NCBI GenBank assembly: GCA_963818855.1
Contig: CAWFUH010000017.1
Span: 248,001 to 312,000 of the forward strand
Source: Bog-159 sp963818855
GTDB taxonomy: Bacteria; Acidobacteriota; Terriglobia; Bryobacterales; Bryobacteraceae
Direction of reading: 5' to 3'
Length of the DNA: 64,000 bases
Below, piece by piece: positions 8,078 through 16,723 of this stretch. The notes beneath the pieces are model-generated. The model saw only the letters and a list, made by a program, of their open reading frames with translations, did no database searches and had not been told where the DNA came from. Position 1 is the stretch's first letter; every line of letters begins with the position of its first letter. The position numbers and the translations under genes were made by a program.

Positions 8078-10075
8078 ATGTTCCGATTTGCTGTCCTGCT
8101 TTGCGCGGCCGTCGCCACGGCTCAGAACACCAAGCCGCTGATGACTCTGGATGAATTCTTCGACGCGGTGGAGATACGCAACGTGCGCACATCGCCGGAC
8201 GGGCATGCCGTAGTCATCGAGACAGAGCGGGCAGATTGGGATGCCAGTCGCTTCCGCAACGACTTGTGGCTATACCGCGACGATGGAGCCGGGTCTCTCG
8301 TCGGTCTTACGCGTTCGGGGCACGATCATGACCCGGAATGGTCGCCCGATGGCCATTGGATCGCGTTTCTATCCGATCGCCAGGGCGGCCCTGCGGAAAG
8401 CGAGATTGAGGCCGCGAGCAGCGAGAAGCCAGACCAAGTCTGGGTAATCTCCGTCAGCGGAGGCGATGCCTTCGCCGTGACGCATGGCGAGGAGAAGGTC
8501 CATGCATTTGCCTGGTCGGCCGATTCGCGCAAAATCTACTTCGCCGCGCGCACGCCCTGGAGCAAAGAGCAGCAGGAGGCCTATCGCAAAGATTGGAAGG
8601 ATGTCACGGAGTTTCGCGAATCGGAGCGCGGCGACGCCATCGAGTGCGTGGATATTGCCGCGGGCGCGTTGCAGCCCATCGCCGCCACACCCTGGCGCGT
8701 CAAGGAACTGGACGCGTCGCCGAACGGCAAAACTCTCGCGTTTCTCACGGACTCCATCTCCCAGCGGCAAGAAGCCATGGAGGCGTACGGCATTTATCTG
8801 GTGGACGCGGCCGGCGGGAAGCCGCGCACGCTGGTCGAGCGCCCGGCCGTGCTCGACAGCATGCATTGGGCGCCCGATAGCCGTCACATCTTCTTCTCGT
8901 TTCTGAACGGTTCGGTGGAGGGGAGCTACCAGGATGCGCAGCCGCGCGTGTATTGGGCGGACGCGGTATCTTCGGGCGCCCGGCTGACGCGATGGGCGAA
9001 GTTTCCGGGAGCGGTCACCGGCTACACAGTCACCGAGGACGGCGGCTTACTGGTCACCGGGCGCATCGGCACCGAAGTGCAGGTCTATCGCGAGGAACTG
9101 CACGTGTTCGTGCAGGAGCCGGGACCGCCGGGCACGTACGAACACATCTCGGCGGCGGCGCATACTACGCGCGTGGCCTTCGTCCGCTCGACCCTGACCG
9201 AGCCGGCCGAGGTCTATTTCGGAGACAGCCTGACCGAGGCGCGCCGCATCACATCGTTTAACCGGCTGTTCACCACGCGGGCCCTGCCCGAAGGCCAGCC
9301 TTACCGCTGGACCGCGGATGACGGCGTCACCGTGGAAGGCATGCTGATTTACCCGCCCGGCAAACTGGGAGCGAAGAATCTACGCACGCTGACTCTGATC
9401 CACGGCGGCCCGGCCGACGCTGACGGCAATCACTTTGAAGCCGACTGGTACCAGTGGGGATCGCTGGCCGCCTCGCGCGGATGGCTGGTGTTCGAACCCA
9501 ACTATCGCGGTTCGGTGGGCTATGGCGATCAGTTCACGCTGGCGATCGTGCCGAATATCGTTTCGAAACCGGGCAAAGACATTCTGGAAGGCGTGGACGC
9601 TTTGGTCAAAGACGGTATCGCCGATCCGGATAACCTAACCATCGGCGGTTATAGTTATGGCGGCTACCTGACTAACTGGCTGATCACACAGAATACGAGG
9701 TTCCGTGCGGCAGTTACCGGCGCCGGCGCCGTGGAGCATGCGGTGAACTGGGGCAACGACGACACCACTTACGACGACGCCTACTTTCTGGGCGGCCTGC
9801 CATGGGACATGATGAAGAATTATAACGACGAGGCCGCCATCTGGCAAATTAATAAAGTAAGAACGCCGACGCACATCGTGGCCGGCGCGGAAGACATACG
9901 CGTCTATGTAGGTGAGCAGTATCTTTTGGAACGCGCGCTGCACGCGCAAGGCGTGCCGGTTAAGTTACTGATCTTCCCAGGCGAGGGTCATGAGCTGGAT
10001 AAGAACCCGTGGCATGGAAAGATCAAGGTGCGCGAGGAATTGAAGTGGCTGGAAAAGTGGGTGAACGCACGTTGA
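8078..10075 (+). CDS. S9 family prolyl oligopeptidase-type peptidase, exported
   Basis: The 665-residue protein has a short signal peptide (MFRFAVLLCAAVATAQ), a beta-propeller of TolB/PD40-type repeats (DPEWSPDGHWIAFLSDRQ, HWAPDSRHIFF) and a C-terminal alpha/beta-hydrolase domain from about residue 410. The nucleophile is Ser526 in GGYSYGGY. The acid is probably the Asp in AGAEDIRV and the base the His in PGEGHEL. It should cleave peptides as acylaminoacyl- or dipeptidyl-peptidases of S9 do, in the periplasm or outside. The frame is open upstream to 7922, but ATG 8078 yields the signal peptide. Its stop overlaps the start of the TPR gene, which suggests coupled translation. Confidence 0.9.
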   Translation: MFRFAVLLCAAVATAQNTKPLMTLDEFFDAVEIRNVRTSPDGHAVVIETERADWDASRFRNDLWLYRDDGAGSLVGLTRSGHDHDPEWSPDGHWIAFLSDRQGGPAESEIEAASSEKPDQVWVISVSGGDAFAVTHGEEKVHAFAWSADSRKIYFAARTPWSKEQQEAYRKDWKDVTEFRESERGDAIECVDIAAGALQPIAATPWRVKELDASPNGKTLAFLTDSISQRQEAMEAYGIYLVDAAGGKPRTLVERPAVLDSMHWAPDSRHIFFSFLNGSVEGSYQDAQPRVYWADAVSSGARLTRWAKFPGAVTGYTVTEDGGLLVTGRIGTEVQVYREELHVFVQEPGPPGTYEHISAAAHTTRVAFVRSTLTEPAEVYFGDSLTEARRITSFNRLFTTRALPEGQPYRWTADDGVTVEGMLIYPPGKLGAKNLRTLTLIHGGPADADGNHFEADWYQWGSLAASRGWLVFEPNYRGSVGYGDQFTLAIVPNIVSKPGKDILEGVDALVKDGIADPDNLTIGGYSYGGYLTNWLITQNTRFRAAVTGAGAVEHAVNWGNDDTTYDDAYFLGGLPWDMMKNYNDEAAIWQINKVRTPTHIVAGAEDIRVYVGEQYLLERALHAQGVPVKLLIFPGEGHELDKNPWHGKIKVREELKWLEKWVNAR

Positions 10076-11262
10076 CGGCTCGCGTCCGAGTGCGCTCCGG
10101 AATTGCGCTCGCGCTGCTGTGGCTGCCGCATCTGGCTGTATCGCAGAAGCCGGATACCGCCGAAGCGCATCTGGGCCAGGGCTACGATGCATTGAAGCAG
10201 GACCGCTACGAGGCAGCTGTAAATGAATTCCGCGCCGCTCTGCGCCTCGATCCCGCGCTGGTAATGCGCGCGCGATTTCCGCTGGCTGTGGCGCTGTTCG
10301 AGATGAAGCAACAGGGCGAAGCGCGCCAGGAATTTGAAGCCGTGCGGCGCGCGATCGGTGATCACCCCAATATCTCGTATTACCTGGGCCGGCTGGATCT
10401 GCTGGAGGAAAAATTCGATGATGCCGTGCGCCACTTTAACCTGGCGATTGCCAAGCCGCCCTTCCCCGATACAACTTACTACCTGGGCTTGGCCTGCTTT
10501 AAGAAAAGCGATCTGCCGGCGGCGCAAAAATGGCTGAAGCAGGCTGCACAATTGAACCCGCGGGACAGTCTGGCGCGCTATCAACTGGCGATGGTGTACC
10601 GAAAAATGGGCCGCGAGGAAGAAGCCAAGAAAGCCTTCGCGGAATCGGCCGCCCTACGGCAGCGCGATACCGATGAAAGCGAGTTGCGCACGGAATGCGC
10701 GCAAAAGCTGGATGCCGGTCCGCGTGCGGAGGCCCGCGCGGTTTGCCGGCGGCTGTACGATCCGGGGAATGCGGAGCGGCTTACCGCGTTAGGCACCATC
10801 TACGGCCAGCACGGCGATCTGGAGGACGCCCTTGAGCCCCTGCGCCGCGCCGCCGAACTCGCGCCCGAACGGCCCCAGATGCAGTACAACCTGGCGTACA
10901 CGTACTTTCGCTTGGGCCGCTTCGAGGAGGCCCGCGCCCCCATGGCCAAGGCCGTCGAGCGGTGGCCCGATATCTTCCAACTGAACTTCTTATATGGCGC
11001 GGTGCTGGCGCGGTTGGGTGAAGGCGAAGCCGCATACCAGGCACTGCGCCGCGCCCACGAACTGAATCCGGAGGATGCCGGCGCCGCGGATCTGCTTTAC
11101 GGAACGACACTCGGCCTGGCCCGGAAAGCGCTGGCTGCGCGCCAATATGCCGATGCGCTGCGCTACTTCGGTGAAGCGGCGAAGTTGCGCCCGGGCGAAC
11201 CAGAGCCGCATCGCGGCATGGCAGCCGCCGCGCAAGAGGCCAAGCCTGAACAGCGTTTCTGA
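10072..11262 (+). CDS. Tetratricopeptide repeat protein, exported
   Basis: About 396 residues, with an N-terminal hydrophobic signal segment (SGIALALLWLPHLAVSQ) followed by TPR units almost to the end. Recognisable repeats include AHLGQGYDALKQDRYEAAVNEFRAAL-type helices and later pairs with the A-x-Y and P-xx-xx-Y pattern. TTG 10072 is proposed as the start because it overlaps the TGA of the S9 peptidase (TTGA) and precedes the signal segment. GTG 10057 and GTG 10090 are alternatives. TPR arrays bind partner proteins; the coupling suggests a role beside the S9 peptidase, but this is inference. Confidence 0.75.
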   Translation: MTARVRVRSGIALALLWLPHLAVSQKPDTAEAHLGQGYDALKQDRYEAAVNEFRAALRLDPALVMRARFPLAVALFEMKQQGEARQEFEAVRRAIGDHPNISYYLGRLDLLEEKFDDAVRHFNLAIAKPPFPDTTYYLGLACFKKSDLPAAQKWLKQAAQLNPRDSLARYQLAMVYRKMGREEEAKKAFAESAALRQRDTDESELRTECAQKLDAGPRAEARAVCRRLYDPGNAERLTALGTIYGQHGDLEDALEPLRRAAELAPERPQMQYNLAYTYFRLGRFEEARAPMAKAVERWPDIFQLNFLYGAVLARLGEGEAAYQALRRAHELNPEDAGAADLLYGTTLGLARKALAARQYADALRYFGEAAKLRPGEPEPHRGMAAAAQEAKPEQRF

Positions 11263-11274
11263 GCCGCGCGCGTG

Positions 11275-11298
11275 AGCAAGCGGTCCTGCTTTTTTTCA
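11275..11298. terminator. Possible weak terminator between convergent genes
   Basis: GCAAG and CCTGC could pair with one mismatch over a 4-nt loop and are followed by seven T residues in the plus direction, just after the TPR gene stop. The stem is short, so this is only a candidate. Confidence 0.3.
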
Positions 11299-13176
11299 GC
11301 AGCAGCCGATCCGTACTTCACCCTCCGGCGTGAGGGGCGGACCAAAAGCTTCCGCTGGCGCCGGCGCGCCATTGAGAACTGCTATCCAGCGGCGGAGCGC
11401 GTCAGATACCACTAACAGCACTCCCGCAATGAAGATAGTCGTCAAGATAGAATCCAGGTAACCCGTGAGCTCCTGGCCGGGCTTGTAGGTCAAGGGCCAG
11501 AAAATGTTTTTTACCGATAGAACGCCCGCAGTTACCGTAGTAACGCCGACAAATAACATGGGAATGCCGGTCAGCAGGGCGTACTTGGCTTTGCCCATAT
11601 TCATCAGGAAGGTGGTCGACACCGCCAGGGCGATGGTGGCCAATAACTGGTTACCAATACCGAACAACGGCCAGATAGTCGACACAGAACCTGTGTAAAT
11701 GAGGTAACCCCAGCCCACCACGACCACAAAAGTAGCCATCAGGTTGCCGGGCAGCCATGCGGTATTGGCGAAGCTGTGGTGTACCCGCCCAAGAAGTTCA
11801 TGCATGACATACCGCGCCACGCGCGTCCCGGCATCGATGGTCGTCAGGATGAAAAGCGCCTCAAACATGATGGCGTAGTGATACCAATAGGCCAGCAGTC
11901 TGTCCATGCCCGGCAGTCCGCGGAAGATCTGGGCCATGCCGATAGCTAGTGACACGGCCCCGCCGGTGCGGCCCGCCAGATTCTCGCCCACCTCGCGCGA
12001 GAACAGATCCAGATTCACGGTGTGCAAGCCGAGCTTCCCGAACTCCGCGGCGGTGCTGTTGATGGCGAAATAATCGCCGGGATACATGGAGGTGGCGGCA
12101 ATCAGCGCCAGCACGCCCACAAGCGATTCCGCCATCATGGCGCCGTAGCCGATAAAGCGCGCGTCAGTCTCTTTGTCCAGCATTTTGGGCGTGGTGCCGG
12201 AGGAGACCAGCGAATGGAAGCCGGAGATCGCGCCGCAGGCTATGGTGATGAACAGAAAAGGGAAGAGCTTGCCCTTGATGATCGGCCCCCCGCCTGATAC
12301 AAACTGGGTGAACTGTGGGAAGCGGATGTCCGGATGCACTAATAAAACACCGATCACCAGCGCGGCAATGGTACCCAGTTTGACGTAAGTGGAAAGATAG
12401 TCCCGGGGTGCGAGTAACATCCACACGGGCAGGACTGATGCGATGAAGCCGTAAGCGGCCATTAACAGAGTAATCTGGTGCGGCGATAGTGTCAGCGTGC
12501 TGGCGGCGCTCGATTGCGCGAACACGTGGCCGCCGATCACGGCGGCGATCAGCAGCACCACGCCGAAGATACTCGGCCCGGTTACACTGATCCGGCCGCT
12601 CTGTCTCTTAAACATCCAGACGCCCATGACCAACGCAATAGGAATGGTGGCGCCAATGGTGAACACACCCCACGGGCTGTTGGCCAGCGCGTTGATCACC
12701 ACGATACCCAGTCCCGCCAACGATACCAGCAGGATGAACAGTACGGCAATCATGGTGACCAGACCGGCGAACGGGCTGATCTCCGTGCGCGCAATATCGG
12801 CCAGCGAGCGGCCGCGGTGACGTACCGATGCCACCAGCACAGTGAAATCCTGTACGCAACCGGCGAGGACGCCGCCTATCAGCAGCCAAAGGAATCCCGG
12901 CGCAAATCCGAATTGTGCCGCCAGCGTGGGACCCACCAGCGGTCCGGCGCCCGCGATCGCGGCGAAATGGTGTCCGAACAGTACCCACTTGGGCGATGCG
13001 ATAAAGTTGCGTCCGTCCCGGTATTGATGGGCTGGGGTGACTCGCTGGTCATTCAGGACGAGTGCCTTGGCGGCTATGAAGGCGCTGTAATACCGGTAGG
13101 CGATCGCGTATACGCAGAGAGCGCCGAGCATTATGGGGAATGTGTTCACGTTGTTCTTTAGATCATAACCCGCCAT
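11296..13176 (-). CDS. cstA: CstA-family transporter (carbon starvation/pyruvate uptake type)
   Basis: This 626-residue polytopic membrane protein carries family hallmarks. The N-terminal segment ALCVYAIAYRYYSAFIA is followed by RNFIASPKWVLFGHHFAAIAGAGPLVGP, which is the most conserved CstA stretch, and by CVQDF and FHSLVSSGTTPKML. CstA and BtsT of Escherichia coli (about 700 residues) take up pyruvate or peptides; this one is shorter at both ends, as in many other phyla. The frame continues upstream to 13407, but that extension is repeat-like and low in hydrophobicity, so ATG 13176 is chosen. No clear Shine-Dalgarno precedes it. Confidence 0.88.
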   Translation of the reverse strand: MAGYDLKNNVNTFPIMLGALCVYAIAYRYYSAFIAAKALVLNDQRVTPAHQYRDGRNFIASPKWVLFGHHFAAIAGAGPLVGPTLAAQFGFAPGFLWLLIGGVLAGCVQDFTVLVASVRHRGRSLADIARTEISPFAGLVTMIAVLFILLVSLAGLGIVVINALANSPWGVFTIGATIPIALVMGVWMFKRQSGRISVTGPSIFGVVLLIAAVIGGHVFAQSSAASTLTLSPHQITLLMAAYGFIASVLPVWMLLAPRDYLSTYVKLGTIAALVIGVLLVHPDIRFPQFTQFVSGGGPIIKGKLFPFLFITIACGAISGFHSLVSSGTTPKMLDKETDARFIGYGAMMAESLVGVLALIAATSMYPGDYFAINSTAAEFGKLGLHTVNLDLFSREVGENLAGRTGGAVSLAIGMAQIFRGLPGMDRLLAYWYHYAIMFEALFILTTIDAGTRVARYVMHELLGRVHHSFANTAWLPGNLMATFVVVVGWGYLIYTGSVSTIWPLFGIGNQLLATIALAVSTTFLMNMGKAKYALLTGIPMLFVGVTTVTAGVLSVKNIFWPLTYKPGQELTGYLDSILTTIFIAGVLLVVSDALRRWIAVLNGAPAPAEAFGPPLTPEGEVRIGCC

Positions 13177-13758
13177 GTGAGGATTTGTCGGCCGCCGCGG
13201 GGCAGGCACTTTGGCGGTGTGTCCTTCGGCGCCGCTTAGGCCGCCGGAGGCTGGGGCAGCTGGCCCACGAAAGACCAGGGAATGACATTGGACGAATGCC
13301 TGACGGCAAGCCGGGAGTGACTTATCCCTACTTGCTGGCCGAGTTAGAGCCGGACCATCCATGCAGCAGCGCGCGTCAAATCGGGCCTGTTTGCAGAGCG
13401 CCTGCATACGCTCTTGAGACAGGGCGCACTTCGAATCGCAGCAGTTTTTTACAAACGGGAGGATGTGCGTGCTAGCCGGACCCTACCGGCGGCGGTATTT
13501 TCAAGAAATCTCGCCGTCTTAACACGGCCATATAGTCGGAATACGCACAAACATCCTGGCATAACTGTTCAGCATAGTATGACCAGGTTATTTGTAGCAG
13601 TTCAGGTCGCTCCGGACGACACTCTTTATTAGCCGGCGGAGAAGCGGGACGGGAGCCTACAAGCGGCTTCACCGGAACCAAACCGAAGCTGCAGCGGGGC
13701 TGAAGCCCCGCGCCGGCTAAAGCCCGCCCTCCAAGAGCCGCGCCTCCAAACTTTCCCC
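13177..13758. other. Intergenic region upstream of padR, with a small Tat-like reading frame
   Basis: About 580 bp without a recognised gene. A minus-strand mini-frame at 13472-13531 reads MAVLRRRDFLKIPPPVGSG and then stops. RRRDFLK looks like the start of a twin-arginine signal peptide whose gene is otherwise missing, so it may be a relic. A copy of the two-module intergenic repeat lies at 13694-13733. The remainder shows nothing I can assign. Confidence 0.4.
13694..13733. repeat. Two-module intergenic repeat (GGGGCTGAAGCCCC / GGCTAAAGCC)
   Basis: The first module GGGGCTGAAGCCCC is a perfect 6-bp-arm hairpin with a 2-nt loop. The second is GGCTAAAGCC followed by CGCCCTCCA. The same arrangement recurs at 17843-17880, 19425-19463, 24357-24387 (partial) and 60516-60556 (inverted). 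Confidence 0.8.
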
Positions 13759-13788
13759 TTGACAATCTAGGGCAAGTTGCCATATGCT
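13759..13788 (+). promoter_or_regulatory. Promoter of the padR-permease operon
   Basis: A consensus TTGACA (13759-13764) and TATGCT (13783-13788) are separated by 18 bp, giving a 4/6 match at -10. The padR ATG lies 34 bp downstream. The spacer and -10 area (CTAGGGCAAGTTGC) would be a natural place for PadR autoregulation; this is inferred, not shown. Confidence 0.55.
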
Positions 13789-13822
13789 ACCCATAGATCA
13801 TCATAGGAAACGCATAAAACCC

Positions 13823-14161
13823 ATGGCTAAATCCGATTCGCCGATGCTTCTGCAGGGCACCCTCGACCTGCTAATCCTGCACGCTCTGCAACACGGGGCG
13901 CTGCACGGCTACTCCATCGCGCAGACCATCCACCTGCTCTCCGACCAGGCCCTCAAGGTGGAAGAAGGCTCGCTGTATCCGGCGCTCTACCGCCTGGAGC
14001 TGGATGGCGCCATCAAGGCCAAATGGGGCATATCCGAGAACCACCGCAAGGCCAAGTACTACGAGATCACCCGGCGCGGCAGGAAGCTGCTGGCCGCCGA
14101 ACAGGAAACCTGGAGCCGCCTGTCGCTGGGCGTCCAGCGGGTGCTGGCACGCCAGCCGTAG
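13823..14161 (+). CDS. PadR family transcriptional regulator
   Basis: This 112-residue winged-helix repressor matches the PadR family from the first residues: LLQGTLDLLILHALQHGALHGYSIAQTIH, then the EEGSLYPALYRLELDGAIKAKW wing region and YYEITRRGRKLLAAEQETW. PadR proteins usually dimerise through the last helix and repress an adjacent operon until a ligand or stress releases them. The frame is open 13 codons upstream, but ATG 13823 gives the usual family start. The FtsX/MacB-type permease begins 27 bp downstream, which is the standard acidobacterial PadR-ADOP pairing. Confidence 0.92.
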   Translation: MAKSDSPMLLQGTLDLLILHALQHGALHGYSIAQTIHLLSDQALKVEEGSLYPALYRLELDGAIKAKWGISENHRKAKYYEITRRGRKLLAAEQETWSRLSLGVQRVLARQP

Positions 14162-14188
14162 CCCGACACAACGCCGATCAGGAGAACC

Positions 14189-16723
14189 ATGCCACGCCTC
14201 TTTCTCAAGCTGTTCCGCCGCCGCTCGATGGAGCGCGACCTGGCGGCCGAGATGGCCTTCCATCGCGAGATGGCCGCCGCCCACGGCAATCCCATACCCA
14301 TGGGCAACGCCACCGTACTGGAAGAGCAGGCCCGCGATTTGTGGCGGTTCACCTGGCTCGAAAACCTCTGGCGCGATGTGGTATATGGTGCGCGCAGTTT
14401 ACGCCGCAGCCCCGCGCTGGTGGTCACCGCCTTGCTCTCTCTCGGTTTAGGCATCGGTATCAATACCGGTATTTTCTCCATGGCCGTGGAGTTCCTCTTC
14501 AGCAATCCCTCCGTTACGGATGTCCATTCGCTGGTCGCCATCCGGGTTGCAGGGAACAGCCATGAACCGAAGGCAGTGGTCGATTTCATCCGCTCCAGCG
14601 GCCTGTTTCAGGACGTGGTGGGCGAGAACGAAGAAAACTACATCAACTGGAACGATGGCCTCGAAACGCGGCAACTCTTCTCCGCTGAACTCACCAAGAA
14701 CTACTTCACCGCGCTGGGCGTCCCTATAGCTTACGGCCGGGGCATCCTACCGCAGGATCCCGACGAGGTGGTGGTGCTAGGCGACCATTTCTGGCGCTCT
14801 CGTCTGCGCGGCGATCCCGCGATAGTCGGCCGCACGCTGCGCCTGGATGGGCGTGCGTACACGGTGGTTGGCATTCTGCCGTCCGATTATCGTTCGTTGA
14901 TCGGCTTCGGCTATTCGCCCGATGTTTACGTGCCGCGGTACCAGGAGGACACCATCCTGGCCATCTATGCGCGTCTGAAGCCAGGTATGACCATCGGCCA
15001 GGCGCGCGCCGGACTGGCCGCGGTCGGGCGACGGCTGGACACAGCTATTCCCGCGCCTTACCGCTACGAGGACGGGACCATGGTGACGCCCATCGCCGGC
15101 ATCGATCGCCTCAAGTACGAGTCCGAAATGCAGACGGTCGGCCTGTTTTTCATCGTGCTGCTGGCGGTGGTCGGACTGGTGCTGACCATCGCTTGCGTGA
15201 ATGTCGCGAGCCTGCTGCTGGCGCGCGGTGCGGCCCGCCGGCAGGAACTCGCGATCCGTCTTTCGCTGGGCGCCGGACGCGGCCGGCTGGTGCAGCAGTT
15301 GCTGGTTGAAACCGCGCTGCTTTCTATGCTGGGCGTGATCTTCGGACTGATTCTACGCGAGGCTATGGCCGCTGCCGTCGAACACCTCCAGTTGCCCTTG
15401 CCTCTTCCCATTCATCTGCATCTGACACTCGACTGGCGCGTGACGCTGTATGCCATTCTGCTGGCCACCCTCGCCACCCTGGTTTGCGGACTGTTGCCTG
15501 CCTGGCGCTCCGTGCGCCATTCACTGGCGCCCGCCCTTCACCGGGAAGGCCGTATGCGCCTGCAGCGTACGCTGGTGACGGCGCAGCTGGCGCTTTCGCT
15601 GATTGTGCTCACGGCGGCTTTGCTGTTCTTGCGCAATCTGTGGCGGTCGAGCTCCATCAGCCCCGGGTTCGATATCCGCCACACCGTCTATGCCGACGTC
15701 AACCTGCCGCCCGAAGCATACAAAGACGTGGCGCGCAAAAGGGCTTACGTCACCGACGCGCTGCGCGAGCTGTCGGCGCTGCCGGGCGTGGAATCTTCCG
15801 CGGCGGCGCGCGTCATTCCATTTACCGCGGGCACGCGGTTTATGGTTGATCTGAAGCCGCTGGACAACGGCAAGACCGTCCATGCTTTCTTTTACTGGAA
15901 TGCCGTCTCGCCGGATTATTTCCGCACCATGGGCATCCCTATCAATCGAGGACGAGCCTTCCAGGAGGCCGGCGACACCTCCACGCGGCCGATGATCGTG
16001 AACCGTGCATTCGTCGCGCGATACATGGCAGATCGCGACCCGTTGGGCCGCCTGTTCCACTGGGGTGGGAACAAAATGCCCTATGTGGTGGTCGGGATCG
16101 CTGACGGCACCAAGAACTTTTCCCTCGGCGAGGACGACCAGCCGCAGCTCTACGAGGACCTGGCGCGCGCCGATAACGATCGCACGCGGATCCAATTCGT
16201 CATCCGTAGCGCCACTCCGCCAGCCACGCAATTGGCAGCGGTACGCGCGGCGCTGCGGCGCGTCGAACCGAACGCCGGCCTGGACGTGGCTACGCTCTAT
16301 TCCAGTATCGGCCTGGCATTTCTTCCGAGCCAGATGGGCGCGGCGCTGCTCGGAGGCATCGGCATACTCGGACTGACACTGGCCATCATAGGGCTGTACG
16401 GCGTCATGGTGTACTCGGTCAGCCGCCGTACGCGCGAAATCGGCGTGCGCCTGGCACTGGGGGCGAACCGGCGCGACGTCGCCCGTATGGTTCTGGCCAG
16501 CGCCGTCAAGCTCATCCTGATTGGATCGGCCGCCGGGCTGGTCGTCGCTTTCTTCCTGGTGAAGCCGCTGGCGATGTTCCTGGTGCCGGGACTGCGTCCC
16601 AACGATCCCATCAGCTTCGTCACGGTGGCGGTGGTGCTGGCGGTCACGGGTCTGGCGGCCGCGTGGGGACCCGCCCGGCGCGCTGCCGCGGTGGACCCGA
16701 TGACGTCACTGCGCTACGAGTAG
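14189..16723 (+). CDS. ABC transporter permease of the acidobacterial duplicated orphan permease (ADOP) type
   Basis: The 844-residue protein has two MacB/FtsX modules in tandem and no cognate ATPase gene beside it, the defining ADOP layout. A charged N-terminal helix (about 1-60) precedes the first membrane helix (VVTALLSLGLGIGINTGIFSM, about 80-100). The first periplasmic MacB-like domain follows, then a three-helix FtsX unit with ARGAARRQELAIRLSLGAGRGRL, a second periplasmic domain, and a final FtsX unit with SRRTREIGVRLALGANRRDV. It probably acts as a mechanotransmission or efflux permease controlled by the upstream PadR. Its 3' end overlaps the convergent radical SAM gene by 80 nt. Confidence 0.9.
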   Translation: MPRLFLKLFRRRSMERDLAAEMAFHREMAAAHGNPIPMGNATVLEEQARDLWRFTWLENLWRDVVYGARSLRRSPALVVTALLSLGLGIGINTGIFSMAVEFLFSNPSVTDVHSLVAIRVAGNSHEPKAVVDFIRSSGLFQDVVGENEENYINWNDGLETRQLFSAELTKNYFTALGVPIAYGRGILPQDPDEVVVLGDHFWRSRLRGDPAIVGRTLRLDGRAYTVVGILPSDYRSLIGFGYSPDVYVPRYQEDTILAIYARLKPGMTIGQARAGLAAVGRRLDTAIPAPYRYEDGTMVTPIAGIDRLKYESEMQTVGLFFIVLLAVVGLVLTIACVNVASLLLARGAARRQELAIRLSLGAGRGRLVQQLLVETALLSMLGVIFGLILREAMAAAVEHLQLPLPLPIHLHLTLDWRVTLYAILLATLATLVCGLLPAWRSVRHSLAPALHREGRMRLQRTLVTAQLALSLIVLTAALLFLRNLWRSSSISPGFDIRHTVYADVNLPPEAYKDVARKRAYVTDALRELSALPGVESSAAARVIPFTAGTRFMVDLKPLDNGKTVHAFFYWNAVSPDYFRTMGIPINRGRAFQEAGDTSTRPMIVNRAFVARYMADRDPLGRLFHWGGNKMPYVVVGIADGTKNFSLGEDDQPQLYEDLARADNDRTRIQFVIRSATPPATQLAAVRAALRRVEPNAGLDVATLYSSIGLAFLPSQMGAALLGGIGILGLTLAIIGLYGVMVYSVSRRTREIGVRLALGANRRDVARMVLASAVKLILIGSAAGLVVAFFLVKPLAMFLVPGLRPNDPISFVTVAVVLAVTGLAAAWGPARRAAAVDPMTSLRYE

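Noticed and set aside
13425..13440. tRNA T-loop-like TTCGAATC
   Set aside because: No acceptor, D or anticodon stems could be built around it; similar short matches elsewhere also failed.
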